Shown here: positions 1 through 8,189 of the stretch, piece after piece
Numbering within the stretch: the first letter of the stretch is position 1
Layout of the letters: every line of letters begins with the position of its first letter
Source of the DNA: Mangrovivirga cuniculi
Lineage (GTDB): Bacteria > Bacteroidota > Bacteroidia > Cytophagales > Cyclobacteriaceae
Length of the DNA stretch: 64,000 bases
NCBI RefSeq assembly: GCF_005166025.1
Contig: NZ_CP028923.1
Span: 1,800,001 to 1,864,000 of the forward strand
Direction of reading: 5' to 3'
Program-made: the position numbers and the translations under genes
The notes under the pieces: model-generated
What the model was told of the DNA's origin: nothing
Database searches by the model: none
Seen by the model: only the letters and a program-made list of their open reading frames with translations

Positions 1-1224
1 ATGGTAGTAGCAGTTACTGCTTACGGTATGGCTACGCTTGAAGGACCACTTTTATCTCTGAAAAATATTAACGCCATCGCTCACTTCAGTGACTGGATTA
101 TTGCCCACGTTCACATCGGGGGACTTGGATGGAATGGATTCCTGGCATTTGGTATGCTTTACTATCTGATACCAAAAATGTATCAGACGAAACTTTGGTC
201 AACTAAATTGGCTAATACTCACTTCTGGATAGGAACACTGGGAATTGTGATCTATGCTCTTCCAATGTATGTAGCAGGTGTTGTTCAGAGTTTGATGTGG
301 AAACAATTTACTCCTGATGGATTATTGGTTTACGGTAATTTCCTTGAAACGGTGAATTCAATTAAGCCAATGTACGTTATGAGAGCCGTTGGAGGCGCAC
401 TTTACCTGACAGGAGCGATCATGATGTCTTATAACCTGGTTAAAACTGCAAAACAGGGTAAATTCTTATCAGATGAAGCAGATGAGGCTCCTGCTCTTGA
501 GAAGAAAAAGATCACCGGTGGACACTGGCATAGTGTACTGGAAAGAAAACCGGTTCTATTCACAACACTTGCTTTTGTAGCGATTGTAATTGGTGGAGTA
601 ATTGAAATGGTACCAACATTCCTGGTGAAATCGAATGTTCCGACGATCAGTAGTGTTAAACCTTATACGCCATTAGAACTTGAAGGCAGAGATATTTATA
701 TAAGAGAAGGTTGTAACAACTGTCACTCTCAAATGATCAGGCCTTTCCGAAGTGAAACTGTCAGATATGGAGAGTATTCTAAGGCTGGTGAATTTGTTTA
801 TGATCATCCGTTCCTGTGGGGCTCTAAGAGAACCGGTCCGGATCTTCATAGAGTTGGAGACCGACTTACTGAAAGCTGGCACTTTAGCCACATGTACGAG
901 CCAACTAGTACATCACCAGGTTCGATTATGCCTCCATACCCATGGTTGTATGAGGATGTCGTAGATCCAGAGACAGTTCTGCCGAAGATTTCAGCAATGA
1001 GAAACCTTGGAGTTCCATATCAGGATGGGTATGAAAAAATCGCTGTACAGGATTATATGGCCCAGGCAAATAAGGTAGTCGAAGAGATCAAGTCGCAAAA
1101 TGAGGAGCTAAAAGATCAGGTGATCGTTCCTGAATCAGAAATTGTAGCTCTGATTGCTTACCTCGAAAGATTAGGTAAGGATATTAACGCGAAAACTAAA
1201 ACAGAAGAAACCGCAAATAAATAA
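1..1224 (+). CDS. ccoNO: cbb3-type cytochrome c oxidase, fused CcoN-CcoO (C-terminal part)
   Basis: This is the 3' part of a fused gene for the catalytic subunit (CcoN) and the mono-haem cytochrome c subunit (CcoO) of the membrane cbb3 terminal oxidase, which reduces O2 at high affinity. The gene is cut by the window start, so the ATG at base 1 is probably an internal Met. Residues 31-46 hold the HVH pair (H36, H38) that ligates the two haems b in this family. Further transmembrane helices and a linker follow, then an anchor helix near 186-204 and a CcoO domain with a CNNCH haem c motif at 238-242 and a probable Met ligand in the GSIMPPYPWL segment. N-O fusion is common in Bacteroidota. ccoQ, ccoP and the assembly genes follow closely. 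Confidence 0.95.
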   Translation: MVVAVTAYGMATLEGPLLSLKNINAIAHFSDWIIAHVHIGGLGWNGFLAFGMLYYLIPKMYQTKLWSTKLANTHFWIGTLGIVIYALPMYVAGVVQSLMWKQFTPDGLLVYGNFLETVNSIKPMYVMRAVGGALYLTGAIMMSYNLVKTAKQGKFLSDEADEAPALEKKKITGGHWHSVLERKPVLFTTLAFVAIVIGGVIEMVPTFLVKSNVPTISSVKPYTPLELEGRDIYIREGCNNCHSQMIRPFRSETVRYGEYSKAGEFVYDHPFLWGSKRTGPDLHRVGDRLTESWHFSHMYEPTSTSPGSIMPPYPWLYEDVVDPETVLPKISAMRNLGVPYQDGYEKIAVQDYMAQANKVVEEIKSQNEELKDQVIVPESEIVALIAYLERLGKDINAKTKTEETANK

Positions 1225-1228
1225 AATT

Positions 1229-1420
1229 ATGTTTAAGCATTATTTCGAACAAATTGATAACGTGGCCATCTGGCCAATAATCAGCCTGGTAATTTTTGTG
1301 GTATTCTTCGTGGGTCTGACTCTCTATGTGATGAGTCATGACAAGGAAACGATTGATGAGATAGCTTCCATACCACTAGCTGATGATGATGTTTTACCTG
1401 AATCCGGAGAAAAATCATGA
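1229..1420 (+). CDS. ccoQ: CcoQ-like small cbb3 oxidase subunit
   Basis: A 63-aa protein with one transmembrane helix (about residues 14-35) and an acidic tail. Size, topology and position between ccoNO and ccoP match CcoQ/FixQ, the small subunit that stabilises the cbb3 complex. It starts 4 nt after the ccoNO stop, and its end overlaps the ccoP start by 4 nt (ATGA), so translation is probably coupled. Similarity is judged from context and shape, because the family is poorly conserved. Confidence 0.8.
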   Translation: MFKHYFEQIDNVAIWPIISLVIFVVFFVGLTLYVMSHDKETIDEIASIPLADDDVLPESGEKS

Positions 1421-2304
1421 AATACTTATCTCAAATTTTAAATAAAGCAATTTTAATTCCGGTACTGGCTTTTTTTACTTTGAATTATGCCAGTGCTCAG
1501 GAAGAAAGTGAAGGATTATATGAAACGATACAAAATCTTTCCGAGACAGAATTAATTCTGGGTGTATTAACATTAGGCCTGCTGGTAGTTGCTTTACTAG
1601 TGCTTTTGGCAGTAGTATATACGCTGAGCGTGGTTAAAATGATCGTTCGTGAAAAAAGGGTTAAAGAGGGATTGCCGGTCGAAGAGGAATCTGAAACTAC
1701 CTGGAGTAGCTGGCTTACAAAAGTCAATGATGCTGTTCCTGTAGAGGAAGAAGAAGATATCGAACTTGATCATGATTATGATGGGATTAGGGAACTCGAT
1801 AATCACTTGCCACCCTGGTGGAAAGCTTTGTTCTGGATCAGTATTGTCTGGGGTATTGGATATATGCTGGTTTATCATGTGTTTGATGCGGCTCCACTAC
1901 AAGCAGAGGAGTATGAGATCGCAGTAGCTGAAGCAAAAGCAGAAGCAGAAAAAATGGCAAATGTTATTGATGAATCAAGTCTTTCTTTTACGGATGATCC
2001 TGCTCATATAGAGAATGGAAAGTTAGTATTCGAGGCAAATTGTGCAGTATGCCATAGAAATGATATGGGAGGTCAGGTTGGTCCTAATTTAACTGATGAG
2101 TACTGGATACATGGTGGGTCTGCTGAGGATATCTATATGACTATCAAAAATGGAGTTCCAGCAAAAGGGATGATCTCATGGGAAGACCAATTAACTAAAG
2201 TTCAAATGCGAAATGTAACATCGTATATTCACAGCATGTACGGAACTGAACCAGAAAATCCAAAAGCACCCCAGGGAGAAGTATTTGAATACGAAGAAGA
2301 GTAG
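1417..2304 (+). CDS. ccoP: cbb3 oxidase cytochrome c subunit CcoP, single-haem form
   Basis: 295 aa. It has a signal peptide or first helix at about 10-28 (ending near ASAQ), a second helix at about 45-75, and an acidic loop. The FixP N-terminal motif follows (YDGIRELDNHLPPWW and a helix, about 125-155), then one cytochrome c domain with CAVCH at 209-213 and a probable Met ligand at M252. CcoP passes electrons to CcoO/CcoN. Proteobacterial CcoP normally carries two CXXCH motifs; I find only one here. It overlaps ccoQ by 4 nt and is followed 15 nt later by ccoG. Confidence 0.93.
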   Translation: MKYLSQILNKAILIPVLAFFTLNYASAQEESEGLYETIQNLSETELILGVLTLGLLVVALLVLLAVVYTLSVVKMIVREKRVKEGLPVEEESETTWSSWLTKVNDAVPVEEEEDIELDHDYDGIRELDNHLPPWWKALFWISIVWGIGYMLVYHVFDAAPLQAEEYEIAVAEAKAEAEKMANVIDESSLSFTDDPAHIENGKLVFEANCAVCHRNDMGGQVGPNLTDEYWIHGGSAEDIYMTIKNGVPAKGMISWEDQLTKVQMRNVTSYIHSMYGTEPENPKAPQGEVFEYEEE

Positions 2305-2319
2305 AAGGAGAGATAGATA

Positions 2320-3758
2320 ATGAGTGAAAACAAAAATAGCGTACAGGAAGATCTTTATTCATATGATGAAGAATTTCGAGATACGATTGCCACTGTTGAT
2401 AGCGAAGGGAAAAGGGTCTGGGTTTATCCCAAAAAACCAAAAGGACGGTATTATAATGCCAGAAACATTGTTTCAATTGTATTACTTGTTCTGTTTTTCG
2501 CTACACCTTTTATCAAGATCAACGGCAACCCGTTTTTACTTATAAATATTTTCGATAGAGAATTTTATGTTCTGGGCAGGCATTCTGGCCCCAGGACTTT
2601 TTTCTATTGGCATTGATCCTTATAATATTTTTTGTTTTTATTATTCTGTTTACTACTGCTTTCGGGCGTTTATGGTGCGGATGGGCCTGTCCTCAAACCA
2701 TTTTTATGGAATTGGTATTTCGCAAGATCGAATATTGGATAGATGGAGATGCAAACAAGCAAAGAAAGCTGGCAAAGCAAAAATGGAATAGTGAGAAGAT
2801 CTTTAAAAGGGGACTTAAATATGGTATTTTCCTGATCATTTCAATTCTTATTGGCCATACTGCAATGGCCTACCTGGTAGGAATTGAAACTGTCGAAAAA
2901 TTAGTTACCTCTCCACCGACTGAAAACTGGAGTGGCTTTCTTGGCCTGATCTTTTTTACCGGAATTTTCTTTTGGGTATTTACCTATTTCAGAGAGCAGG
3001 CTTGTACGGTTGTTTGTCCATATGGTCGTCTGCAAGGAGTCTTGCTCGATAAAGATAGTATTGTAGTTGCTTATGACTGGGTAAGAGGAGAGCCAAGAGG
3101 TAAGCTGAAACGGGGGCAGGTACAGGAAGATAAGGGAGATTGTATCGACTGTAAACTTTGTGTTCATGTTTGTCCGACTGGAATAGATATTCGAAATGGC
3201 ACTCAGCTGGAATGTGTGAATTGTACGGCTTGTATTGATGCCTGCGATGAGGTGATGACTAAAATCGGAAAACCTAAAGGGTTGATACGATATGCTTCGT
3301 TTAATAGTATCAAGGATGGGGTTAAAAAATTGATCACACCTCGAAGAATTGCATATACCGGGGTTTTAGGTGTTTTGATGATATTATTTAGTTTTCTATT
3401 GTTTACACGTAGTGATATAAGTTTAACTATACAGAAAAAACCAGGCTTTACTTATCAAAAAGAAGATGAAACCGGGCTTTATATTAATCTGTATGATGTT
3501 CAGCTTACCAATAAAACGCAAAAAACACAGAGAATAGAATTTAAAGTAATTGATAGTCCACATGCATTGCTTAGCGTAGGAGATTCAAAAGACATGGTTC
3601 TTGAACCGGCTGAAAGGTATGAAGGAAGTCTTCTGCTTAAATTCGATGATACGGATCTCACCGAAACAAAAACCCCGGTTAAAATAGGGGTTTATAATGA
3701 GGAGGGTAAGTTAATAGATAGTGAAAAAGTGAATTTTCTTGGACCAATAAAATATTAA
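2320..3758 (+). CDS. ccoG: CcoG/FixG/RdxA-type 4Fe-4S membrane protein, interrupted by a frameshift
   Basis: CcoG supports copper delivery and assembly of cbb3 oxidase. The first frame (2320-2616) ends in a nonsense tail, and a second frame carries the rest to 3758. Adding one base in the GGG run at 2574-2576 joins them into about 479 aa, a normal CcoG length, and restores a family-like stretch (QAFWPQDFF) followed by FGRLWCGWACPQTIFME. Two ferredoxin motifs follow (CIDCKLCVHVCP and CVNCTACIDACD), then a transmembrane helix and a C-terminal Ig-like domain. It sits between ccoP and ccoH. The break is more likely an undercalled base than decay, because both halves are otherwise intact. Confidence 0.88.
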
Positions 3759-3761
3759 ATC

Positions 3762-4202
3762 ATGAATTGGGGACATAAAATTATTATTGCTTTTGTAGCC
3801 TTTATTGCCATTATGGGAACATTGGTTACAGTGGCGATGAAACAGGATTACTACCTGGTAGAAAAGGAATATTATAAAGAAGAACTTGCTTATCAGGATG
3901 TGATTGATAAAATGAAAAATTTCAATAATCTTGATGTTAAGCCGGAAATAGAGTTAAACGATAACCAACAAACTCTTTCGCTGACCTTTGCAAAAGGTAA
4001 TATTCCGGTTGAAGGATTAGTTCATTTTTACAGAGTCGATAATCCAAATCTGGACAGGAAAATAACCCTGGCTGAAAATGGGGATGAATCATCTTTCAAT
4101 TTTGATCTGAAGGGAATGACTAAAGGGCAATATTTGCTGAAGCTGAGATGGAAGGATACTTCCCGGGAATATTATACTGAAAAGCCTGTATTTATCCAAT
4201 GA
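3762..4202 (+). CDS. ccoH: FixH/CcoH family protein
   Basis: 146 aa with one N-terminal membrane helix (about 7-27) and a periplasmic beta-rich domain. The YYxxE(Y)Y segment just after the helix (near residues 30-38) is typical of FixH. FixH/CcoH proteins help assemble cbb3 oxidase. It starts 3 nt after ccoG and overlaps the next gene by 4 nt (ATGA), so it is part of the cco operon. Confidence 0.85.
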   Translation: MNWGHKIIIAFVAFIAIMGTLVTVAMKQDYYLVEKEYYKEELAYQDVIDKMKNFNNLDVKPEIELNDNQQTLSLTFAKGNIPVEGLVHFYRVDNPNLDRKITLAENGDESSFNFDLKGMTKGQYLLKLRWKDTSREYYTEKPVFIQ

Positions 4203-4900
4203 TACTTCCAGCGCTGATATTAGGACTGACCGGCAGCTGGCATTGTGTTTTAATGTGTGGGCCACTAGATATGATGGTTACCACAAAAAGTAAAGGCAGT
4301 GCATTGATTGGTCGAAAACTACTCTATCATTCAGGAAGGCTGGTTACCTATGCTCTTCTTGGTTTAGCAATTGGTCTTGCCGGAGCCGGATTGAAATTTA
4401 CAGGCATTCAGCATTATTTTGCCATTCTCATAGGTTTGATGTTAATGGTTCTTGCATTATTCAATGGGATAAAAAAGTTTGAGAATATAGTATCCAAGCC
4501 AGTTACCAAATTACTTTCCGGATTAAAACTTAAAGTAAGTAAAGCTTATAAAACACAAAGCTCTGCTGGCGTTTTTCTCATGGGAATGTTTAACGGCTTT
4601 TTACCATGTGGGCTGGTATATGTTGCTCTTGCAACTGCTCTTGTTCAGCCGGAGATAAAACAATCCGTACTTTTTATGGTGCTTTTCGGATTAGGTACAT
4701 GGCCAGCCTTGATGTTTATTTCTATATTTCCTGTCGTGCGATCTGGTGTATTGAGGCTGTTAAGTTCAGGCAGAGCGGCAATATTTGTTTTTATAATTGG
4801 TCTTTTAGTAGTGGCACGCACTTTTTATGTAATCAGCCCTGATTTTCAGGAAGTCGTGCGAAGAGGTGGTGATGCAGCTATTACTATCTGCGGGGGTTGA
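4199..4900 (+). CDS. TauE/SafE (UreH-like) family membrane protein of the cbb3 cluster
   Basis: 233 aa, about six transmembrane helices. The N-terminus has a GSWHCVLMCGP motif, and a second half-repeat has NGFLPCGLVYVAL. This is the sulfite-exporter TauE/DsbD_2 type often encoded after ccoH in Bacteroidota, where a role in metal (copper) handling for oxidase maturation is suspected. The Cys and His residues in the membrane motifs fit metal binding or thiol chemistry, but the substrate cannot be read from sequence. It overlaps ccoH by 4 nt and appears to be the last gene of the cluster. Confidence 0.8.
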   Translation: MILPALILGLTGSWHCVLMCGPLDMMVTTKSKGSALIGRKLLYHSGRLVTYALLGLAIGLAGAGLKFTGIQHYFAILIGLMLMVLALFNGIKKFENIVSKPVTKLLSGLKLKVSKAYKTQSSAGVFLMGMFNGFLPCGLVYVALATALVQPEIKQSVLFMVLFGLGTWPALMFISIFPVVRSGVLRLLSSGRAAIFVFIIGLLVVARTFYVISPDFQEVVRRGGDAAITICGG

Positions 4901-4959
4901 TCATATATTCTTTTTTGTTCCTCCCTCAAATCTTGTGTATTTTTACAAAAAATATCGAA

Positions 4960-5313
4960 ATGGGACGTCAGAAGAAAAATAAATTTAAGAATAGAGAAGG
5001 AGTTGTTTATTCTACCAGTGATGATTTTGAGTATTCCTATGAAGGCGGCGAGGAAGAGGAAACTCTTGAGCCATCTGAACAAGATCTAAGAATCTGGCTG
5101 GATAGAAAGGGTGGAGGAAAGATAGCTACAGTGATTAAAGGATTCGTTGGTACTGAGGAAGATTTGAAATCGCTTGGTAAAGAATTGAAATCAAAATGTG
5201 GAGTGGGTGGATCTGCGAAAAATGGCGAGATAATTATCCAGGGAGATAACAGAGACAAGGTTGAGAAATACCTGACTGAAAAGGGATATAGTGCTAAAAA
5301 AGCTGGTGGTTGA
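4960..5313 (+). CDS. SUI1/YciH-family translation initiation factor-like protein
   Basis: 117 aa when started at the ATG at 4960 (MGRQKKNK). An upstream in-frame ATG at 4897 would add a hydrophobic, unconserved stretch and is rejected. The N-terminal third is charged and acidic, and the C-terminal 75 residues form a SUI1 domain (LDRKGGGKIATVIKGF, then GVGGSAKNGEIIIQGD and a C-terminal helix). Bacterial SUI1/YciH proteins resemble eIF1 and may affect initiation fidelity, but their role is poorly defined. The stop codon directly abuts the end of the convergent next gene. Confidence 0.9.
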   Translation: MGRQKKNKFKNREGVVYSTSDDFEYSYEGGEEEETLEPSEQDLRIWLDRKGGGKIATVIKGFVGTEEDLKSLGKELKSKCGVGGSAKNGEIIIQGDNRDKVEKYLTEKGYSAKKAGG

Positions 5314-5700
5314 TTAGCTGGCTGTAGATTTTTTCAATTCATTTTTAAATGAATCTTCTAATTGAGAATCCATCGAAATATCTACAGTCTCTCCGTCACT
5401 AAATTTCAATCTTAATCGCTTATTGGATAATGCCGGAGCAAGTTTGTAGGAATTGACGTTTTCTATCGATTCCAGCTTATTCAGATCCAGTTTTTTAGTA
5501 TAAAAAAAACCACTTAAGATATACAGACTATTATTATGTACTCTGTAAAATGTCCTGATAAAAGTTAAAACAAATAAGAATATTGATCCTGCTATAGCAG
5601 CAAAGGCCCACCAATCTACTACCACACCATACGTTGTGACAATTAATAATACCGTTACAATACTTAGATATAATCCTCCCGGTTTGCTTTTAACTACCAT
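5314..5700 (-). CDS. PH-domain-like membrane protein of unknown function
   Basis: 128 aa. It has two adjacent transmembrane helices (about 12-28 and 30-50), then a soluble region with a pattern like bacterial PH domains: FYRVHNNSLYILSGFFYTKKLDLNKLESIE, then a strand-rich KLRLKFSDGETVDISM. The architecture matches small two-helix bacterial PH (bPH) proteins. No catalytic residues are visible. It is convergent with the SUI1 gene and directly abuts it, with no room for a separate terminator. Confidence 0.6.
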   Translation of the reverse strand: MVVKSKPGGLYLSIVTVLLIVTTYGVVVDWWAFAAIAGSIFLFVLTFIRTFYRVHNNSLYILSGFFYTKKLDLNKLESIENVNSYKLAPALSNKRLRLKFSDGETVDISMDSQLEDSFKNELKKSTAS

Positions 5701-5801
5701 ATGGTGAAATTACATAATATTATGTGCGATTACCAGTCAGATAGCTTAAGTATTAAATTAAAAAAATCTTTTATCACCTTTTATATTTAAAAAAAGGGGT
5801 A

Positions 5802-5809
5802 TACATTTG
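5802..5809 (+). promoter_or_regulatory. Probable promoter -7 box of the his operon
   Basis: TACATTTG matches the Bacteroidota -7 consensus TAnnTTTG exactly. Nineteen bases upstream (5779-5782) is TTTT, one mismatch from the -33 TTTG. Transcription would start near 5815, about 20 nt before the leader peptide ATG. Confidence 0.55.
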
Positions 5810-5836
5810 CCATCGATGTACAAGGAAATCAAAAAT

Positions 5837-5914
5837 ATGATCACACTTCAAAAAGCTGTTGCCCAAACAGCTACATGTGCTCATGTACATCATCATATCC
5901 ATCATTCCTCCTGA
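5837..5914 (+). CDS. hisL: Histidine operon leader peptide
   Basis: A 25-codon ORF: ATG ATC ACA CTT, and so on to TGA. Its C-terminal part reads AHVHHHIHHSS, so six of eight consecutive residues (16-23) are His. AAGGAA at 5822-5827 lies 9 nt before the ATG as a possible ribosome site. The ORF lies about 107 nt upstream of hisG and just after a consensus promoter box. This is the classic layout of a leader peptide whose His codons sense charged tRNA-His: ribosome stalling would alter RNA folding downstream. It is too short for most gene callers. Confidence 0.88.
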   Translation: MITLQKAVAQTATCAHVHHHIHHSS

Positions 5915-5987
5915 GGAGGAATTATTATTATATATCACCCATAAAGGGGATTTTCCCCATATTGAAAAACTGAAAACATTTTTTCAG
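5854..5987 (+). promoter_or_regulatory. Candidate his attenuator: series of hairpins in the leader RNA
   Basis: Five perfect stems can be drawn: 5854-5860 with 5866-5872 (AGCTGTT/AACAGCT); 5872-5877 with 5882-5887 (TACATG/CATGTA, loop before the His codons); 5904-5911 with 5915-5922 (ATTCCTCC/GGAGGAAT, loop being the leader stop codon); 5946-5950 with 5954-5958 (GGGGA/TCCCC); and 5970-5976 with 5981-5987 (CTGAAAA/TTTTCAG). The first two share base 5872 and several overlap the leader ORF, as expected of mutually exclusive folds. No stem is followed by a clean T-run, so the terminator arm is uncertain. Confidence 0.55.
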
Positions 5988-6021
5988 CTAATCTATTATA
6001 TTCAATCAGAAGACATTTATC

Positions 6022-6878
6022 ATGACGAAATTAAAAATAGCAGTACAAAAATCAGGGAGATTAAGTGAAGACTCTCTCAAGTTAATTAAAGAATGTGGCA
6101 TCAAGTTTAACAATGGCAGAGGAACATTAAAAGCTGAGGCTTCAAACTTCCCCATCGAATTTTTATTTCTCAGGGATGATGATATTCCAGGATACGTAGA
6201 GGATGGTATCGCCGATCTTGGTATTGTTGGAGAAAATGTTCTTGTTGAAAAGTCAAAAGGCCTTGATATAAATAAAAGGCTTGGGTTTTCTAAATGCCGC
6301 CTTTCTCTTGCTGTCCCGAAATCAGAGAATTATACCAATGTTAACTATTTTGAAGGTAAAAACATTGCAACCTCATATCCGAATTTATTACAAAAATACC
6401 TCGATGAAAAGGAAGTAAATGCAGATATACACGAAATCTCAGGATCAGTTGAAATCGCACCAGGGATAGGACTTGCTGAAGGAGTTTGTGATATAGTAAG
6501 CTCTGGTAGTACCTTGTTTATGAACGGCTTAAAAGAAGTGGAGGTCATATTTAAATCAGAAGCAGTTCTGGTATCATCACCTGAAATGCCCGCAGAAAAA
6601 AGGAGATACTGAACAAGCTGATCTTTCGTATAGATTCAGTTCTTAAAAGTAAAAACAATAAGTATATTCTTCTTAACGCACCTAATGATAAGGTGGAAGA
6701 GATCATTGATATACTTCCAGGAATGAGAAGTCCTACTGTATTACCATTGGCACAGGAAGGATGGAGCAGTCTGCATTCTGTAATCAATGAAGATGAATTC
6801 TGGGATAGAATCGAGAAGCTTAAAGATGCAGGTGCGGAAGGTATCCTGGTTGTCCCAATTGAAAAAATGATCCAATAG
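6022..6878 (+). CDS. hisG: ATP phosphoribosyltransferase, long form, interrupted by a frameshift
   Basis: HisG joins ATP and PRPP in the first step of histidine synthesis. The first frame gives 196 aa (MTKLKIAVQKSGRLSEDS, then DLGIVGENV, and GSVEIAPGIGLAEGVCDIVSSGSTL, the PRPP-binding region). It then stops at 6610-6612. Restoring one A in the A6 run at 6596-6601 joins it to the downstream frame ending at 6878 and yields about 285 aa, the usual length of long-form HisG with a C-terminal ACT-like regulatory domain (GMRSPTVLPLAQEGWSSLH). It is the first gene of hisGDCB behind the His leader, 18 nt before hisD. The gap is probably a sequencing deletion. Confidence 0.9.
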
Positions 6879-6896
6879 TCCCTAAGAATTTGAACA

Positions 6897-8189
6897 ATGA
6901 AAATAATTAAGAACCCATCACGCAGTAATTGGAAAGAAATACTGGCAAGGCCAACCTCTGATATTTCAGAGATGGAAAAGGTGGTGAAACCGATTCTTGA
7001 AGAAATTAAAAAATCAGGTGATACTGGCTTGGATAAATATTGCCAGAAGTTTGACGGTATCGGTATTGAAAATATCAGAATTACCGGTGAAGAAATTTCC
7101 AGGTCTGAAGAAACAATTTCTGCAGAATTAAAGTCTGCAATTGACCAGGCAGCAATTAATATCAGGAAATTTCATGAAAGCCAGGTAATTAAGGAAAAAG
7201 AGGTAGAAACGATGCCCGGTGTAACATGTTACCGCAAATCTGTAGGGATAGAGAAAGTCGGTTTATATATCCCTGGAGGAACAGCACCCTTGTTTTCTAC
7301 GATATTAATGCTTGCTATACCGGCTAAAATAGCTGGATGTAAAGAAATAATTTTGTGTACACCTCCAAATAAAAAATCCGGAGTACATCCTGCAATGCTT
7401 TATGCTGCTAAGGTTGCCGGTGTTTCTGAAATTTACAAGATAGGAGGAGCACAAGCCATCGCTGCAATGGCCTATGGTACAGAATCTGTTCCGCAGGTTT
7501 ATAAGATCTTTGGTCCAGGAAATCAATATGTAACAGCAGCGAAGCAACTATTGAATAGTGAAGGTGTTGCAATTGATATGCCTGCGGGTCCTTCTGAAGT
7601 TCTGGTTTATGCTGGTAAAGATGCTGATCCTGAATTTATTGCTGCAGATCTTCTTTCTCAGGCTGAACATGGTGTAGATAGTCAGGTGGTTTTTGTGACC
7701 ATAGAAGAAGATATGATTCAAAAGGTTCAGAATGAATTAACAATTCAGCTGGAAAACCTTCCCAGGAAAGACCTAGCAGCCAAAGCTCTTGAGAATTCAA
7801 TGTCTATCTTTATGACTGATGAAACAAACGCTGTTGAATTGATTAATTCTTACGCTCCGGAGCACCTTATATTATGCGGCGAAAATGCAGATGAAATTTC
7901 CGGTAAAATAATTAATGCCGGTTCAGTTTTTATTGGTAACTATACTCCTGAATCTGCAGGTGATTATGCAAGTGGTACTAATCATACGTTGCCTACTAAT
8001 GGTTTCGCCCGGGCATATAGTGGAGTATCCGTTGATAGTTTTGTAAAGAAAATAACCTTTCAGAAGATAACGGAAAAAGGCTTGCAAAATATTGGCAATA
8101 CCGTGATGGAAATGGCTGAAGCTGAAAATCTTGATGCTCACAAAAATGCTGTAAAGATTCGTTTATCTAAACTTACTTCAAATGGTTAA
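6897..8189 (+). CDS. hisD: Histidinol dehydrogenase
   Basis: 430 aa, full length. It oxidises L-histidinol to histidine in two NAD-dependent steps and needs zinc. Visible signatures are YIPGGTAPLFST, FGPGNQYVTAAKQLL, DMPAGPSEVLV, DLLSQAEHGVDSQV and the catalytic/metal region SYAPEHL. The end overlaps the hisC start by 8 nt, which suggests coupled translation within the his operon. Confidence 0.97.
   Translation: MKIIKNPSRSNWKEILARPTSDISEMEKVVKPILEEIKKSGDTGLDKYCQKFDGIGIENIRITGEEISRSEETISAELKSAIDQAAINIRKFHESQVIKEKEVETMPGVTCYRKSVGIEKVGLYIPGGTAPLFSTILMLAIPAKIAGCKEIILCTPPNKKSGVHPAMLYAAKVAGVSEIYKIGGAQAIAAMAYGTESVPQVYKIFGPGNQYVTAAKQLLNSEGVAIDMPAGPSEVLVYAGKDADPEFIAADLLSQAEHGVDSQVVFVTIEEDMIQKVQNELTIQLENLPRKDLAAKALENSMSIFMTDETNAVELINSYAPEHLILCGENADEISGKIINAGSVFIGNYTPESAGDYASGTNHTLPTNGFARAYSGVSVDSFVKKITFQKITEKGLQNIGNTVMEMAEAENLDAHKNAVKIRLSKLTSNG

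Noticed and set aside
2572-2579. Programmed -1 ribosomal frameshift in ccoG
   Set aside because: The site is not an X XXY YYZ slippery heptamer, and other genes in the window show the same kind of homopolymer loss, so a read error is simpler.
5859-6068. ORF of 69 codons on the plus strand across the his leader
   Set aside because: It overlaps the His-rich leader peptide in another frame and runs into hisG out of frame. It has no coding character, and the leader explains the region better.
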